A stretch of 64,000 nucleotides of DNA from Bigelowiella natans CCMP2755. Its lineage: Eukaryota > Cercozoa > Chlorarachniophyceae. The DNA is taken from the NCBI GenBank assembly GCA_000320545.1, contig ADNK01000489.1, positions 184,999-248,998 on the forward strand, given 5' to 3'. Below the pieces are notes generated by a model. It was not told where the DNA came from, ran no database searches, and was given only the letters and a program-made list of their open reading frames with translations. Below are positions 21,891 through 33,777 of the stretch, piece by piece (positions within the stretch are counted from its first letter, which is position 1; each line of letters starts with the position of its first letter). The translations under genes and the position numbers were made by a program.

Positions 21891-23059
21891 ATGGACATTC
21901 CGCTCTTTGGACATCATCCACTGTCCTCACCTGCACATAGTGCTGCCACAGCGTACACGAAAGCGTTCGGGAAATCAATTGTACTTGTGGCGTCTTCGTC
22001 ATCGTCGCCAGACCCACGGATTATTAACGCATTCATCCTCTCCTCAAACGTTAAGGTGGGTGGTGAATCGGATGTTGAACCTTGTCCTCATTGAAAAGAA
22101 CAGTTATATTTTTTACCTTTTCCCCTTCTCACCTCCCTCCCCCCCCCTCTCTCCCTCACTCTGGTCTAGACCACCAAGTTAACCCTCTCCGGAATCGTCG
22201 GAGTGAACCATGCGAGTGGGAAAAGGAACGGTATCTTCGTTTTTGGATTGAGACGTATATTGAGTGAATCAGTGATCGAATATGCAAATCAGAGATGCAT
22301 TTCCTTATCATCTGTCATTATCATACTCTTCCAACCTTCTATCATTATCATTATTATCATTATTATCATTATTGTTTTTGTTGTTGTGGGCAGTACCTGG
22401 TGTCCCCGCTCAAGCTTCCCAATCTCACCACCACCGTGGGAATCCAAACCCTAGCCTGAATGCTTCATCCACCTCAGTTTCACGAATCAAAGCGATCAAA
22501 TGCGTGCGTACCGGACCCTTTTGAAAGCAGACCTTTTTTATCATTCTGAAGATTGTACATATCCTCAGATCAATCTGGCGCACAACCATCCTTGCTTAGC
22601 TGTGCTCACTGTATACGATTTCCCTCTTGCATACCCCTCTAACGCTCATGCTTCTGAATCTTTGCCCCTTTATCGATATTATCTATGTGTACATACATAA
22701 TTATATTTACATATATATATATTTATATATATATTTATATCTTAGGTACCCACAGCACGACAGCATTTACATTCTCACTCAAATCAGCCCTCGAAGTCTT
22801 CTCCAACATCCCAGTCCCCGGCACTGCACATCTACGGCCTGCACTGTCCTCCGAATCATTTTGATAAACGTAATAAATCACTAATACTTATACTCACTAG
22901 CTACAATGTCTTCGAGTTCTTCAGTGTGAAATGAGCATCCTCGTGTTTCATTGAAAGGCAAGAGTAGCGGGAAAGGATGCACACCTCCGTATGACGTTGA
23001 GATTGTGGAGAAGTGGTTGAGCTCCTTGTGCAAGGACAAACTAACGGTTTAAACGTGAA

Positions 23060-23099
<40 letters not shown>

Positions 23100-23333
23100 A
23101 GAACAAAGAAGAAAGTGCTAGTCGACACGTGACATCGTGAGTGGTGAATGAAAAACTTTTCATAATGATTCAAATGAAGAAGATGGGGGAGAGAAGGAGA
23201 GGGAGGCAATGGGGGTGTTGGAGACGTAAATATACTGAATGTAAAACTTGCTTCAGATCCTATTTCTTATCACTCACACTCCTCTATTGTAACTCTATTG
23301 TTATCTTGACACACCTCTCCGTCCGTCCTATTA

Positions 23334-23383
<50 letters not shown>

Positions 23384-23726
23384 TCAGATTGAGTTGGGTT
23401 TCCGTCCTGTCTGTCTTGCTACGATGGCCCATTTTGACCTTTCTAACAAGGCAATGATGGAGCGCGTGTTCTCACCGATGAAGACCACGGGAAAATCAAC
23501 GACATTCAAATACAGCAAGGGCAGTAGCGGTAAACCTAATGAAGGATTTCCAGGGCTCGAGCAGAGCAGCGCACAATGTGATGTTGCTGCACGAAAAGCA
23601 AGTCGCTTATTATCAGCATCATCATCATCATCGTCACCATCATCAACATCACTCCCTTCGACGAGGGGCACAAAGGCTGATTCAAAGGGACTAAACGTCA
23701 CGAAAAGTGTTGCAGATAGAAAAGGA

Positions 23727-23757
<31 letters not shown>

Positions 23758-23853
23758 CCTCACAGGTCGTCGATTTCGTAGGAAAATTTCTTTGATACTC
23801 TTCCTCCCCATAGGATAAAACCGCTGACTGTCATACCCTCCCCCCTTTTATGG

Positions 23854-23884
<31 letters not shown>

Positions 23885-24807
23885 CAGTGCTACTATGGCC
23901 ACTTGACTGATGCTGCTGCTGCTGTGTATTTGATCACCAGCACTTACTAAATTGCCTATTATAAGAGATGGGTATAGGAAAACCATATCACTTAGTTTTT
24001 TAATAATTTTTGATGAAAGGCACCGGCGAATGGCACGGACAACTTTGGAATGGGAGGGAATATGAGCAACTATTTATCGAATATTTATCCCAAGGAGGTG
24101 GTAGTAATCGGAAGCAAGAGGCGCCGCTTTCATGTGTTTGAGATTTCTCGACGATCCTCAACGATGCAGCCAACCACTCACGATAGAGGTGGTGCTGAGA
24201 ATGGTGGCAATGGTGATGATGATGATCATGGTTATCATCATCATAGTGCCGCCACAGGAAGCGTAGCTGGGAAAACGGCAACCGCCCAGCCTGCATTGTC
24301 GTCGCCATCCTCATCAGCTTCAAAAAGGCCCTCTTCCGATGGCACCATAGTTCAAAGCCAACCAAACAGCGGCAAGAGAAGCAGCAGCAGCAGCAGCCTG
24401 AAGAGTGAGGAGAAGAATCATCATGGGAATAATAATAATAATAACCGTGTCTCTAGAATCGGTCATGAGAAGTCAACGACAATGGCCATTACTACATCAC
24501 TTTCGTCCAAGAATACGGCAGATTCTTCCACTGCTTTTTCTCCCCCATCATCTTACCACCATTCTGACGAGAAAGTAGGAGTAGCACACACCGCTACTCC
24601 TCGCCATGAATCAACTCTTGCTGCTGATTGTGCTCTCCCTTCCGGAAGAGAAGGACGGGGAAGATTCGAGGGAGATAAAGGTGATTAGTATCAAAGAGAA
24701 AAACATGGATTTGCGTATCATCTTTCGTCCTGTGCATCTTGGTCAGACTTTCTTCTCAAAGCGAATACCATTTCCTATGCGTTGGTGATGTTTTCTCATC
24801 ATCGTCG

Positions 24808-24845
<38 letters not shown>

Positions 24846-25058
24846 CAGCGGATGATATATCAACTGAAAGAGGGCAGGGAGACCAAAAGCAAAGCAGAAG
24901 GGAGAAACATCATCAACACACGAAGAGTCTCAAACCGCAATGGCAAATAAAAGAGGTCGTTCCCCGAGATCCAAGGTATTGTTAAATGCATGATCGCGGC
25001 GGCGATCACCGCCGCACCACCACACCGCCACCACGCCGTCTTGATAACGTAAACATCG

Positions 25059-25096
<38 letters not shown>

Positions 25097-25231
25097 TACT
25101 ACTTACTACCTATTGCTTCTTCTTCTAATTTACTCTACAGGTACCCTTTGGTAGAGTTGTCGCGGTTGGCAGCGGCACCTATGTGTTTTGAAGCTAAGTG
25201 CTTCCGACGTGAAGGGTGAGAATAGATTGAA

Positions 25232-25269
<38 letters not shown>

Positions 25270-27113
25270 AAATGATAGTTGTGTTGCTGCTGCTGGTGGT
25301 GGTGGTGGTGGTGGTGGTGATTATAAATGGTGATGATGATGATGTTTGAGGAGGACGATGATTGACAGAGATTATGCTGGTGAATGATGGTATGCTAGGG
25401 AACCGCGACTGGTTAGAGTAGTTGCTGCAGGGTGTGAGGATGGTAATATGTAATGTGCTGGGGATAGAGGATGGCACATGTCAAGCAGCCGACTATTATA
25501 AGTTTCATCCTTTATGTGATATAGATGACGATGACGACGGTGACGGTGACGGTGATGATGATGATGTTGTTGATGATGATAGTGATGATAACACGGCAAC
25601 CGTGGCACTAGCAATGTCGTTGTTGCTCCATAACCACCACCACCACCACCACCACCACTACCTTAGTTTAAAACCAGCAGCAACACTCCTCATCATCATC
25701 ATCATCAACAACAACAACAACAACAACTACAACAAAAACAACAACATTATAGGAAGCATCCGCATGCAAATCTCCACCTTCGACCACAAACATTCTTCGC
25801 AGCAGCAGCAGCAGCAGCAGCGTGACAACAAGAGGAAGAAGAAGAACAAGACGGGTTCTGCTGGTCATACTCAGAACAGGACTCGTGAGCATGAGTTGGA
25901 GCAGGAAGAAGACAAGGAGGAAGAGGCGACATCAACAACAATCATGAAACGTGTGGATGATGCTGATGATCATGATGATGGTGATGATGATGATCACAAC
26001 AGTCCACCACTGGAGCAAGAAGAGGAAGAAGAAAAAGATAAAGAAAAAAATGAAAAAGAAAGCCGTACACCACCACCACCACCAGCAGCAGCAGTAGCAG
26101 CAGAGATCACGAAGAAGACCAAGCCAAGACTGAAGAAGACGCACGTATCACTCCGCTCAAGGCAGTACACCATATACAGTATATTGCTTTCTCTCTCTCT
26201 CTCTCTCTTCTCTTCTCTTCTCATATATATTTCTTCTCGAATATGTGACTCTAGCTTTCCTTATTCTTCTTCTTCTTCCATTGTTAGTGCCGAGAGTGTT
26301 GGACTGGCAGATGCTCCAATATCCTTCATCCATATTTTCTCCGACACAACATCTCAGTATGACCACTACCGTCAAAAACGGTATCTCCGTGTTGAAAGAG
26401 AATAATAATCGCCAAATATGTAATAATGTGCGCTCGTTCTTGATGCCCCTCCGTAATCCTCCTCCCTTTTCTTCTCTTCACTACACTGATGATGAGGATT
26501 CTTACTTGTTGACCGTTGGTGCAATCCGTTTTCTTCCAGCAGTTGTTTGTAGTAGTAGTAGTGGTAGTAGTAGTAGTAGTAGTGGTGGTAGCAGTGGTAG
26601 CAGCAGCAGCAGTATTATTATTATTATTATTAGTAGTAGTAGTAGTGAGAATATGTGCGTTGGTGGGTGCATCTATCTCAGGAGGACGGAGTGTCATGCT
26701 CAAATGATGAAGTTCTTGACGCCGCTGGAAGAACTGGCTGCTGCGACTGCTAGCTCTTCCTCTTCCTCCTTCTCCTCTCCTTCTTCTTCCAACTCTTTTC
26801 CACCTCCTCACAAAAGGCACACACATTCGTCTCTCCCTTATCCTCATTCTCACACAACGACGGCCAATCACACGGGTATGATGATGATGTGTTTTTTGCG
26901 AGCGCAAATACTCTGCTGCTGGTGGTAGCTGCGAAGATATGTATAATTTTCGAGCCTCGCTCCTGTACAACGACATTTTAAAAAGACGCTTTTCATGTTT
27001 ACTACTGCAACTACTACACTTAGATGGACGACTAGGAATCCACATACTCGGTTGTTCTAAAAACAGAATGTCGTATCTTAGCTACACTTTCCCCCCGCCC
27101 TCCCCCTCCCCCC

Positions 27114-27161
<48 letters not shown>

Positions 27162-27671
27162 CGCTCTCTATGTGCGTGCGTGTGTGTGTGTGTGTGTTTG
27201 TATAATGGCTCGCGCTCTCGCTGCCATCATGTTGTTGTTGTTGTTGTTCTTCTTCTTCTTCTTCTTCTCCCACACTGATGAGGTTTGCGGCATATAATTG
27301 CTAATTATTTAGTCGGAAGCTCCCTTGGATATGCTGTTGTTTTCTCGGTATAAATAAATAATGGAATGGCTGTGAGAAAGAAGGAACCCTCGTCACTCTG
27401 AATCAATTCCGTTCATCCCATTCTTTTCCGTTTGTCACTTGGCTTTCCCGCCTTCGTACTCTATTTCCTTTGCTTCTCATTTTATTTCTTCTTCTTCTTC
27501 TTCTTCTTCTTCTTCTTCTTCTTGTCGTCGTCGATGAATACGTCGTAAGGATGTGGATTCGGTCGGTTTCAAAAAGCAGCATATTCTCCCATCATCCAAC
27601 GAGGTTAGATCCTCCGCTGTATAGTTGCAAAAGTGGTATATATGTTAGATAATATAGGAGGGCAATGGATG

Positions 27672-27707
<36 letters not shown>

Positions 27708-28602
27708 ATATATTTTTTCGTATGTGTGAAACGGCTATTCCAGATAGGAAATTTGGCATAATAATATATTCGAATAAATGCCACCTGGCGAGACGTTTGA
27801 CCTGGCGCTGTTTCGTAGGACAAAAGCATTATCAACGATTTCCTTAGGAACAATTAGTACACCTCTAATCATATATAACTATTTTCCTGGGCCACAATAA
27901 CAGTTCGACTCGGTACTTTGTGGGACCTCCGCCGATCTCGATTTGGATGGTAGAGGAGCACTTTCGCAAATGGCTTCCTTTTCTCGTATCTGTTGTCTAT
28001 TGCTTATATGGAGTGCCTCCAACATATTAAATGCCCCTCCCTTTACCCCCCCCCCCCCCCTCCCTCCTAACGCCACTCATCCATCGTTAATCATCGACAG
28101 GATATCATGAGCTGTTCATTGGTACATACTCCGGACAGCTTCTGTGTTACCGTAACTCAAACTCTATCGATGAAAAGAGGAGTGCTAGTTGCAATAGTAG
28201 TAGAGATACCGCTACTCAACCTCACGGATATCTGGGAGAGAAGACAAGCTACAAACTAGAATTTGTACGGCTCATTACCATTCAGTACCTCGACATCCTA
28301 CGTACCCACATGTAATCTGGAATGCTTAGGTTCAGCGGCTACGTCATCCTGTGCAAAACGCGCGCACATTCCGTGTTGAAGGTTTTGAGAGCCAGCCTGG
28401 TATTCATTTTCTGTCCATCGTCTTCAAATTTCTCTTGAACAGATATTTCTACTTTTTATCAGCATTATTGAGCACCACTTCAACCTGGGCATTAAATTTT
28501 CTTCGTCCGAAAAAAGAACGTGTCGTACCAAATGCGAGGCGCTTGATACATCTCCTTGCAGACATAGCACGTCTGAAGAAAGAATTGATGAATCAATCAT
28601 AA
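21891..28602 (+). CDS. KPTN: Kaptin homologue (KICSTOR complex beta-propeller protein)
   Basis: Best evidence is exon pair 27904-27949 and 28101-28264, joining in phase as FDSVLCGTSADLDLDGYHEL then FIGTYSGQLLCYR, which closely follows the FDSVLC...DVDLDG...GTYGQELLCYK core of kaptin. Earlier exons fit the same protein in order: 22170-22254 (SGIVGVNHASGKRNGIFVFG), 23388 onward (IELGFRPVCLATMAHFDLSN), 25140-25216 (YPLVELSRLAAAPMCFEAKC) joined to 25413-25437 (VVAAGCEDG), about 25753 onward (GSIRMQISTFDHKH), near 26285 (LADAPISFIHIFSD), and near 26480 (DEDSYLLTVGAIRFLPAVV). A candidate last exon ends at 28602 with ARRLIHLLADIARLKKELMN. Kaptin anchors GATOR1 for amino-acid control of TORC1. Ser, Gln, Glu/Asp and His runs encoded by microsatellites inflate the protein. 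The start at 21891 and some internal exons are tentative. Confidence 0.75.
23064..23092. repeat. (GT)n microsatellite in a kaptin intron
   Basis: GT array of about 14 units; a second composite (CA)n(TA)n array lies at 23334-23382, ending six bases before the splice acceptor of the 23388 exon. Confidence 0.9.
25048..25320. repeat. Trinucleotide arrays (CTA)n, (GTA)n, (GGT)n
   Basis: A CTA array at about 25058-25095, a GTA array at 25231-25269 and a GGT array at 25290-25318 flank the kaptin exon at 25140-25216. They lie in introns. Confidence 0.9.
27117..27200. repeat. (TC)n then (GT)n composite
   Basis: Composite dinucleotide tract within the kaptin gene span. Confidence 0.95.
27484..27523. 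repeat. (TTC)n microsatellite
   Basis: About 13 TTC units; a TA array follows at 27675-27703. Confidence 0.95.
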
Positions 28603-28967
28603 ACTTGGTAGCTTTGTTTTGCATTCCAGAGCGAGCTGCTAGGTAATTAAAAGTATATGATGAATAATGCAACCACGCTACATATGCACCCAATAAATGT
28701 TGTCCATCACATAATGGACTGCATGCATCGCAGCAATGTCGCGCATGCGCTACCCACATGCTGCATGTTGCTGAGCTTTGTCAAATAAAGACCAAACGTA
28801 ACATGCTGCAGCAAAGCAGCTGTCAAGCTAGCAAGCTATAACGCTTCGCGCGCTACGCACAGTGCAGATGAACGTGTATTAGTTAAGAGCAAATGCATTG
28901 TATATGTTACATATATGTCTGGCCCTAACATGCACCGCGTCGTTTGTACATGTGCAATGCATGTGTG

Positions 28968-29032
28968 CACAGCAACATTAGGATGACCATTGAAAGATTC
29001 AATCAATTCACTACTTCCGTCTCATATGTGTA
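28968..29032 (-). repeat. Dispersed short repeat, copy 5 (inverted)
   Basis: ACATTAGGATGACCATTGAA followed by an AT-rich stretch and ACTTCCGTCTCATATG; reverse complement of the family consensus. Confidence 0.8.
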
Positions 29033-29061
29033 TGTAGCACTGCATGCAGACAGTTCGATCC

Positions 29062-29118
29062 ACATTAGGATGGCAATTTGGAACGATTTAATCACTTCAT
29101 TACTTCGTCTCACATGCT
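29062..29118 (-). repeat. Dispersed short repeat, copy 6 (inverted, diverged)
   Basis: ACATTAGGATGGCAATTTGG, then TTTAATCACTTCATTACTTC and GTCTCACATG, in the same order as copy 5 only about 90 bp away. Confidence 0.75.
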
Positions 29119-29533
29119 AGCATGGAGATGGTGCCCTCGCTCTGATGCACGCCACAGCAAGCTAATTTTCGAGACGGCTATAGTCGTCTCTCGCCCGGTG
29201 AGGAAGTTACAGACATACATTACCCAGCAATTAGCTAGTTAGCCCATGTAGCGCACATAACCATTGAGTTGCAGAATTTACAAACACAGTGCATCCTGCG
29301 ATGACACAAATATGCATGTATGAGTGTGCAAGTGTAAATATGTATCACTGGATGGCAGCACGATCACTATATTTCCTACTGTACATGGCTCTCGGAGCAT
29401 GCAGTTGTTGAACAGGTCTAAATCTCGTCAAGCACAGATATTTTTGGGACACTGGCATTAGAACTTGAGCGCAGTTAACATGGCAGCATAACGAAGGACT
29501 GGCTTCGAGAAGGAGCTCTCCAATATACTTGCT

Positions 29534-30398
29534 TTACTGCGAGAGATAACTCGTGGCCTTTTTGGGTTGGTAATATTTGTTGTGTTTTTTCTTAAGACAA
29601 AAGAATGTATTATAAAAAGGGTTCACCTTATCATAAGTATCTACTGTAGGAGTGATTTCGGCCTCAAGTGTGGAACGCTCGTCTTTCAGAGATGACACTC
29701 TTTCAGCTAATTCTTTTGTCTCCTCTTCAAGCTACAGAGGAGTATAAAACCACTTAGTGCCGCATGCAAAACGTGATATAGTTGAAATTAAAATCAAAAA
29801 CCGATAGCAGAGGTCGTACCTGCGATAATTTCTCTGTCAGAGCTGCGTGCTGTGCCCGTGCAATGGAGGCCTCAAAAATTTTTAAGGATTGTTCCGCAGA
29901 CCTGGAATGGAGAAATGACACACAGTCAGGCTCACTCATTCACCAAATTGTGTGAAGTGGATAAACATAGTAGCTAACACGTATACTCATGAATCAATTC
30001 TGAAATGGTCTACATCTTGTTTCCCCCTGTTCCACTCTTTTCTTCATAGATTGATCGTGCGGATTCCAGTTCGACCTTTCAATGGTAGCAACAAAACATG
30101 CCTTAGTTTCCTCAATATGACTACCTGAAGTTATCTGATGAGTAAGAAATTTTGTCGCTCTTCCTCAACGTTTTGCCCTATGGAATCCATTTTTACCCAC
30201 CTTCAGATTCTCTTTCATTGCCTCTACCGTAGTCTTCAACGACGCCTCGATAGCCTTATTTGCATTCTTCTTCAACGGGGTGTCAGCCAATACAGGTAAA
30301 GAAGTGTCAGTGTTCATAGGTTTGAGAGCATCATCTAGGCGACGGATGTATGCAGATTGAACGGTCTCCCAAAGATGAGAGGAGCCCTCTGCCGCCAT
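29534..30398 (-). CDS. Coiled-coil protein of about 220 residues, unidentified
   Basis: Starts at Met 30398 (MAAEGSSHLWETVQSAYIRR), with helix-forming NKAIEASLKTTVEAMKENLK before a donor near 30200. The second exon reads GSHIEETKACFVATIERSNW. A third (about 29820-29902) reads SAEQSLKIFEASIARAQHAA, the fourth (about 29628-29731) is a clear coiled coil, LEEETKELAERVSSLKDERS, and the last ends in a basic tail (KYYQPKKATSYLSQ) at a TAA at 29534. The junction between exons 2 and 3 does not close cleanly in phase, so a small exon or different splice site may be missing. Size and helix content recall small kinetochore subunits of the Mis12/Nnf1 group, but no diagnostic motif was seen. Confidence 0.5.
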
Positions 30399-30856
30399 GT
30401 TTACAATCTGTCGCTTGATGTGTTTGGAGTCGTCCTGTTAGGGAAAAGTAGGTCATTTCTTCATATTTTTATTGTCGCAGGATTCAATTAGAAGGTAATT
30501 TGAGCCAAAACCTCCGGAACATCTTGGCGGGTTTTTTGAGGTGGTCAGACAGGCTGGAAGCACCCCCAGACGATGCTGGCTGACATCTAGGACTGCGAAA
30601 ACATCCGTAAAAATATTGTCTAAACTCGACGAACGGGCTCGGCCTCCTTTGCAATCGTAGCTGTCTTCTCAATAAAGCACGATTTGGATAATATTTTTAG
30701 CCGGGAATATCCTCAGGCTTCTCTTTCGTAGCGAGAATGAGTATGCTGTAAGGCAGCAATCAATAGGGATCAACACGAAAAGGGGCACCACCCCTCTGTC
30801 CATTATTGGAACGCTCCCAACAGATAATCGAATCCTGAGGATTTTCCCCACTTCCA

Positions 30857-31855
30857 ATGCCTAGTTCAAATCCTGCTGCGCGCAGTTTGGAAGCCAGAGA
30901 TGCTCTTGAAGACGGCATGTCTGGGGAACAGGATATGGCGATTGAAGACATAGAAAAGGAAATGAATAAGTTCCATCGTGACAATAATCACGACCACAAT
31001 GGGATGCTCTCCAATGGAGAAACCAATAAGAACGAACAAACTTCTAAAGCGGAGGAGGTTTCCATGCGCGCCAAAAAGCCGGTAGGTGGCGGGTTGACGC
31101 AAGGAGGATTCAGAGACGAGACTAGAATCGAAAGCTCATGTTGCGCATCACTGATGTTGTTTTGCTGTTTAGAAATATGGAAGGGCAAAGGATGATAATC
31201 CAGACGTTATCACGATGGACGATTTTAACCAACAAGTCATCAAGGAGAAGAACTTGCCTCAGGTCCGTGTTGAACTTTCACCCGAGATGGGGTTAAAACT
31301 ATCAGTCAGAGCAAACGAAAGTGGTAATTCTTAGTTAATATGAATATTTAACCTCATGGTCCTTACTTAATCAATTCAGGACAAGTTTGACAAAGAGAAA
31401 GACTGGGATGCTAAAATAGAAATATATTATCAACGGAAAGAGGTGTGTATATCCAAAGATGTGGTGTAGGAGGTCTCTAACACTAGAAAATTACTTTCGA
31501 AGTCACGAGATGCACACCGAAGGGCCGAGTTGAGAGAGAGAGCTTGGAAGAGACGGAAAGCTGCAATGAGATACGTTTTCACTGGCCAGGTAGTGTAGAG
31601 ATATGCCCTCTTAAGGAAATTACCCGATCGAAGTGTGCAATTCTTTACAGTGGATGAACTTCAGCGCAAAGTGTAAAGACAACTGCAAGTGTTGTGGGAA
31701 GTAAGAACTAATCGTTTGAAAGAATGTAATGCTTACTAATGACTACCGGCATTCTTCTCAGGTCGACGACAACTATCATATGCATCATCATAGTCGTCGC
31801 GGTGGTTGTAGGGACACCCATAGTCATCACAGTTTTCACAGGTGGCTTAGCATGA
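30857..31855 (+). CDS. Tail-anchored membrane protein with a juxtamembrane Cys cluster
   Basis: Six exons close perfectly in phase: 30857-31081, 31173-31262, 31380-31442, 31503-31589, 31651-31700 and 31762-31855, giving 202 residues. The N-terminal 110 residues are acidic and polar (MPSSNPAARSLEARDALEDG). A charged helix follows (RRAELRERAWKRRKAAMRYV), then the Cys cluster KCKDNCKCCGK, and a C-terminal hydrophobic segment, TIICIIIVVAVVVGTPIVIT, that ends six residues before the stop. No signal peptide. This layout predicts a cytosolic protein inserted by its C-tail, with Cys that could be palmitoylated or bind metal. No known domain recognised; not a SNARE, since no heptad SNARE motif precedes the anchor. 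Confidence 0.7.
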
Positions 31856-32450
31856 ACATTTGTGGAAAAGTTATAAGTGATACTATCATTACAAGTGCAT
31901 CTTCACTGTTACTTGTCCATTTTTTGCGCACGCGCACATAACATGGCTTGCATTGTGCCTGCTGCTGGCGTGCGCTGTAACGCCGCAGCTTGTTCGATGA
32001 CTTCATGCGTACGCTATATGTAAGTGTGTAGCTAGCGGAGCTTGCCACAATCGCATCTCTATTGCTCAGTAGTGATACGCTAGATACGGCTAGCGCATAC
32101 GCAAGGTGATTATCAAGCATCACTGGTGTGCTTATTGCGCACAAATTGACAAGTCACATAGTGATGACAATACAAAGTCGATGCGGGACGAACGCCGGTC
32201 ACAGATTAGTGTCATGTGTAGTACAGGATGCCACATATGAAAGCACAGCTACATGAGGATGACCATTGAACAAATTTAATTTGATTGATTACATCCGTCT
32301 TACATACGAAAGAGCGAGCAATCACGCACGCTACCACATATTTGGCACAGAAAAATGATTAGGGCGACTCTACTAAAAGGTTCGCGCAGGTGCAATGGAC
32401 TATTGCAATCATATTATGCTCAGTTTCTCGCATTGACACTTAATGTTTCT
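31856..32450. other. Island between convergent genes, with one dispersed repeat
   Basis: CGCG-, CTAG- and GCGC-rich spacer between two genes whose 3' ends face each other. It holds repeat copy 7. No exon supported. Confidence 0.5.
32245..32307 (-). repeat. Dispersed short repeat, copy 7 (inverted)
   Basis: CAGCTACATGAGGATGACCA followed by TTGAACAAATTTAATTTGAT, GATTACATCCGTCTTACAT; same order as copies 5 and 6. Confidence 0.8.
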
Positions 32451-32511
32451 ATTTGTGTATCGCGATCGGATCTATAAAGCTACTTCGCCCAGAGATAGCA
32501 GTACGTATGTT

Positions 32512-33743
32512 TCAAATTTTCAATGTCGGATTGTTCCAAGTAGATTCTCCAGTGGCAGAGTTCCACCAATATGGCCTACCTGTATCATCATCGAAATGCC
32601 GAGTCCAGGCAGCAGCTAGTTCGCCACCCCTGGCACTGGCAGGAGTTTGAGCTTGATTCGATGTGTGAGTAGCTCCAAGGTTAGCATTGGAGGAAGAGTT
32701 CCTGACAACAGTTGTGTCTCCCACAGTTATTCCACCAGGGGTCGATATTCCTGCAGGTGTATTTGGAACAGAAGAAGTGCCGGCAGCAGCTGCTTCTTTC
32801 TGCATACCTTTGATTTCAAATTGCTTGCTTCGAATCTTCATCTCGATACTGCTTTTTCGCGTCTAGAATGAAGCACAACATCACCATGGTTCAATGAGAT
32901 AACGCTAACGGGGCTTGAGGTCTGTACACTGCATCTGACTGGAAAATCACGCCTTCCATAGCCGTAAAAGAAACAAAAAGGTGGGCATAAGTAAGAGTAC
33001 GATATATACCTCCCATCCATCTCTATGTTGTCCAAAACAACGCCATGCGCCCCAGCTAATCAAACCCAGAACAACCACTCCAACAACCACTATGCCAATG
33101 AGCATTGGCAAATTGTTGTCATCACTGTCATTTTCTGATGCCGACGGTGAGTTGGGAATATTCGATGTTACAACTAAATTTACCCCCAGCTCTTGCGAAA
33201 GCTATTGTTTGTTATGAGAAACACAACAGAAAATAAGATTCAAATGTGTGTGCAGATATTTTGCGCATACGATAAACATACTTATAACATACGTGGATAA
33301 ATTGAATAACAAAGCGTCATCAAAATCATTTGCATATTGTATCTACAAAAGAACCTGCTCGGAACCAATAGATACAAGTTCTGCGGCAATTGTAGTAGGC
33401 GTTCTTCCATTACTCGGGGATGTAAAAATGACCGTTGCCACCACTGACCCCGCTCTATATCTGTTCAATTCGTCAGATTTGTGATTATGAGAATGTTTGC
33501 CAATTGGACACGGTTGAATCTCTCTTGTACACACATGAGAAATTATGTGAAATATGTTCGCGTTTTCATGGTTGTGTATATGGACATCAAATGTGATTGC
33601 ACATACGTTATCTCAATGGCAGTTGTCGGGACTCCAACAAGGCGGCCAATTACGGACTTTGTATTGTTCCGAAATTCTGCGTCCACCTACAAAAATAGAC
33701 ATACAAATATTGAACTCCCGATGTAAAGGTTTACTAGCAAATA

Positions 33744-33777
<34 letters not shown>

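Larger units (their letters stand above)
28650..29500. other. Palindrome-rich island with two dispersed repeats
   Basis: Noncoding as far as can be seen, rich in GCATGC, CTAG and TGCATG words. Repeat copies 5 and 6 lie inside it. Confidence 0.5.

Noticed and set aside
25422-26405. A single 327-codon plus-strand ORF as one exon
   Set aside because: The ORF runs through microsatellites. Only parts of it (near 25753 onward and about 26285-26345) fit kaptin, with introns between; the start and several repeat-coded stretches are not exon.
26326-27045. A 239-codon minus-strand ORF
   Set aside because: It is the antisense shadow of kaptin repeats, reading as poly-Thr/Asn, with no domain or splice support.
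29534-30398. Assignment to Mis12/Nnf1 kinetochore family
   Set aside because: Only size and helix content agree; no diagnostic motif was seen and one junction is unresolved.
30857-31855. SNARE identity for the tail-anchored protein
   Set aside because: The C-terminal anchor fits, but there is no heptad SNARE motif with a central Gln or Arg layer before it.
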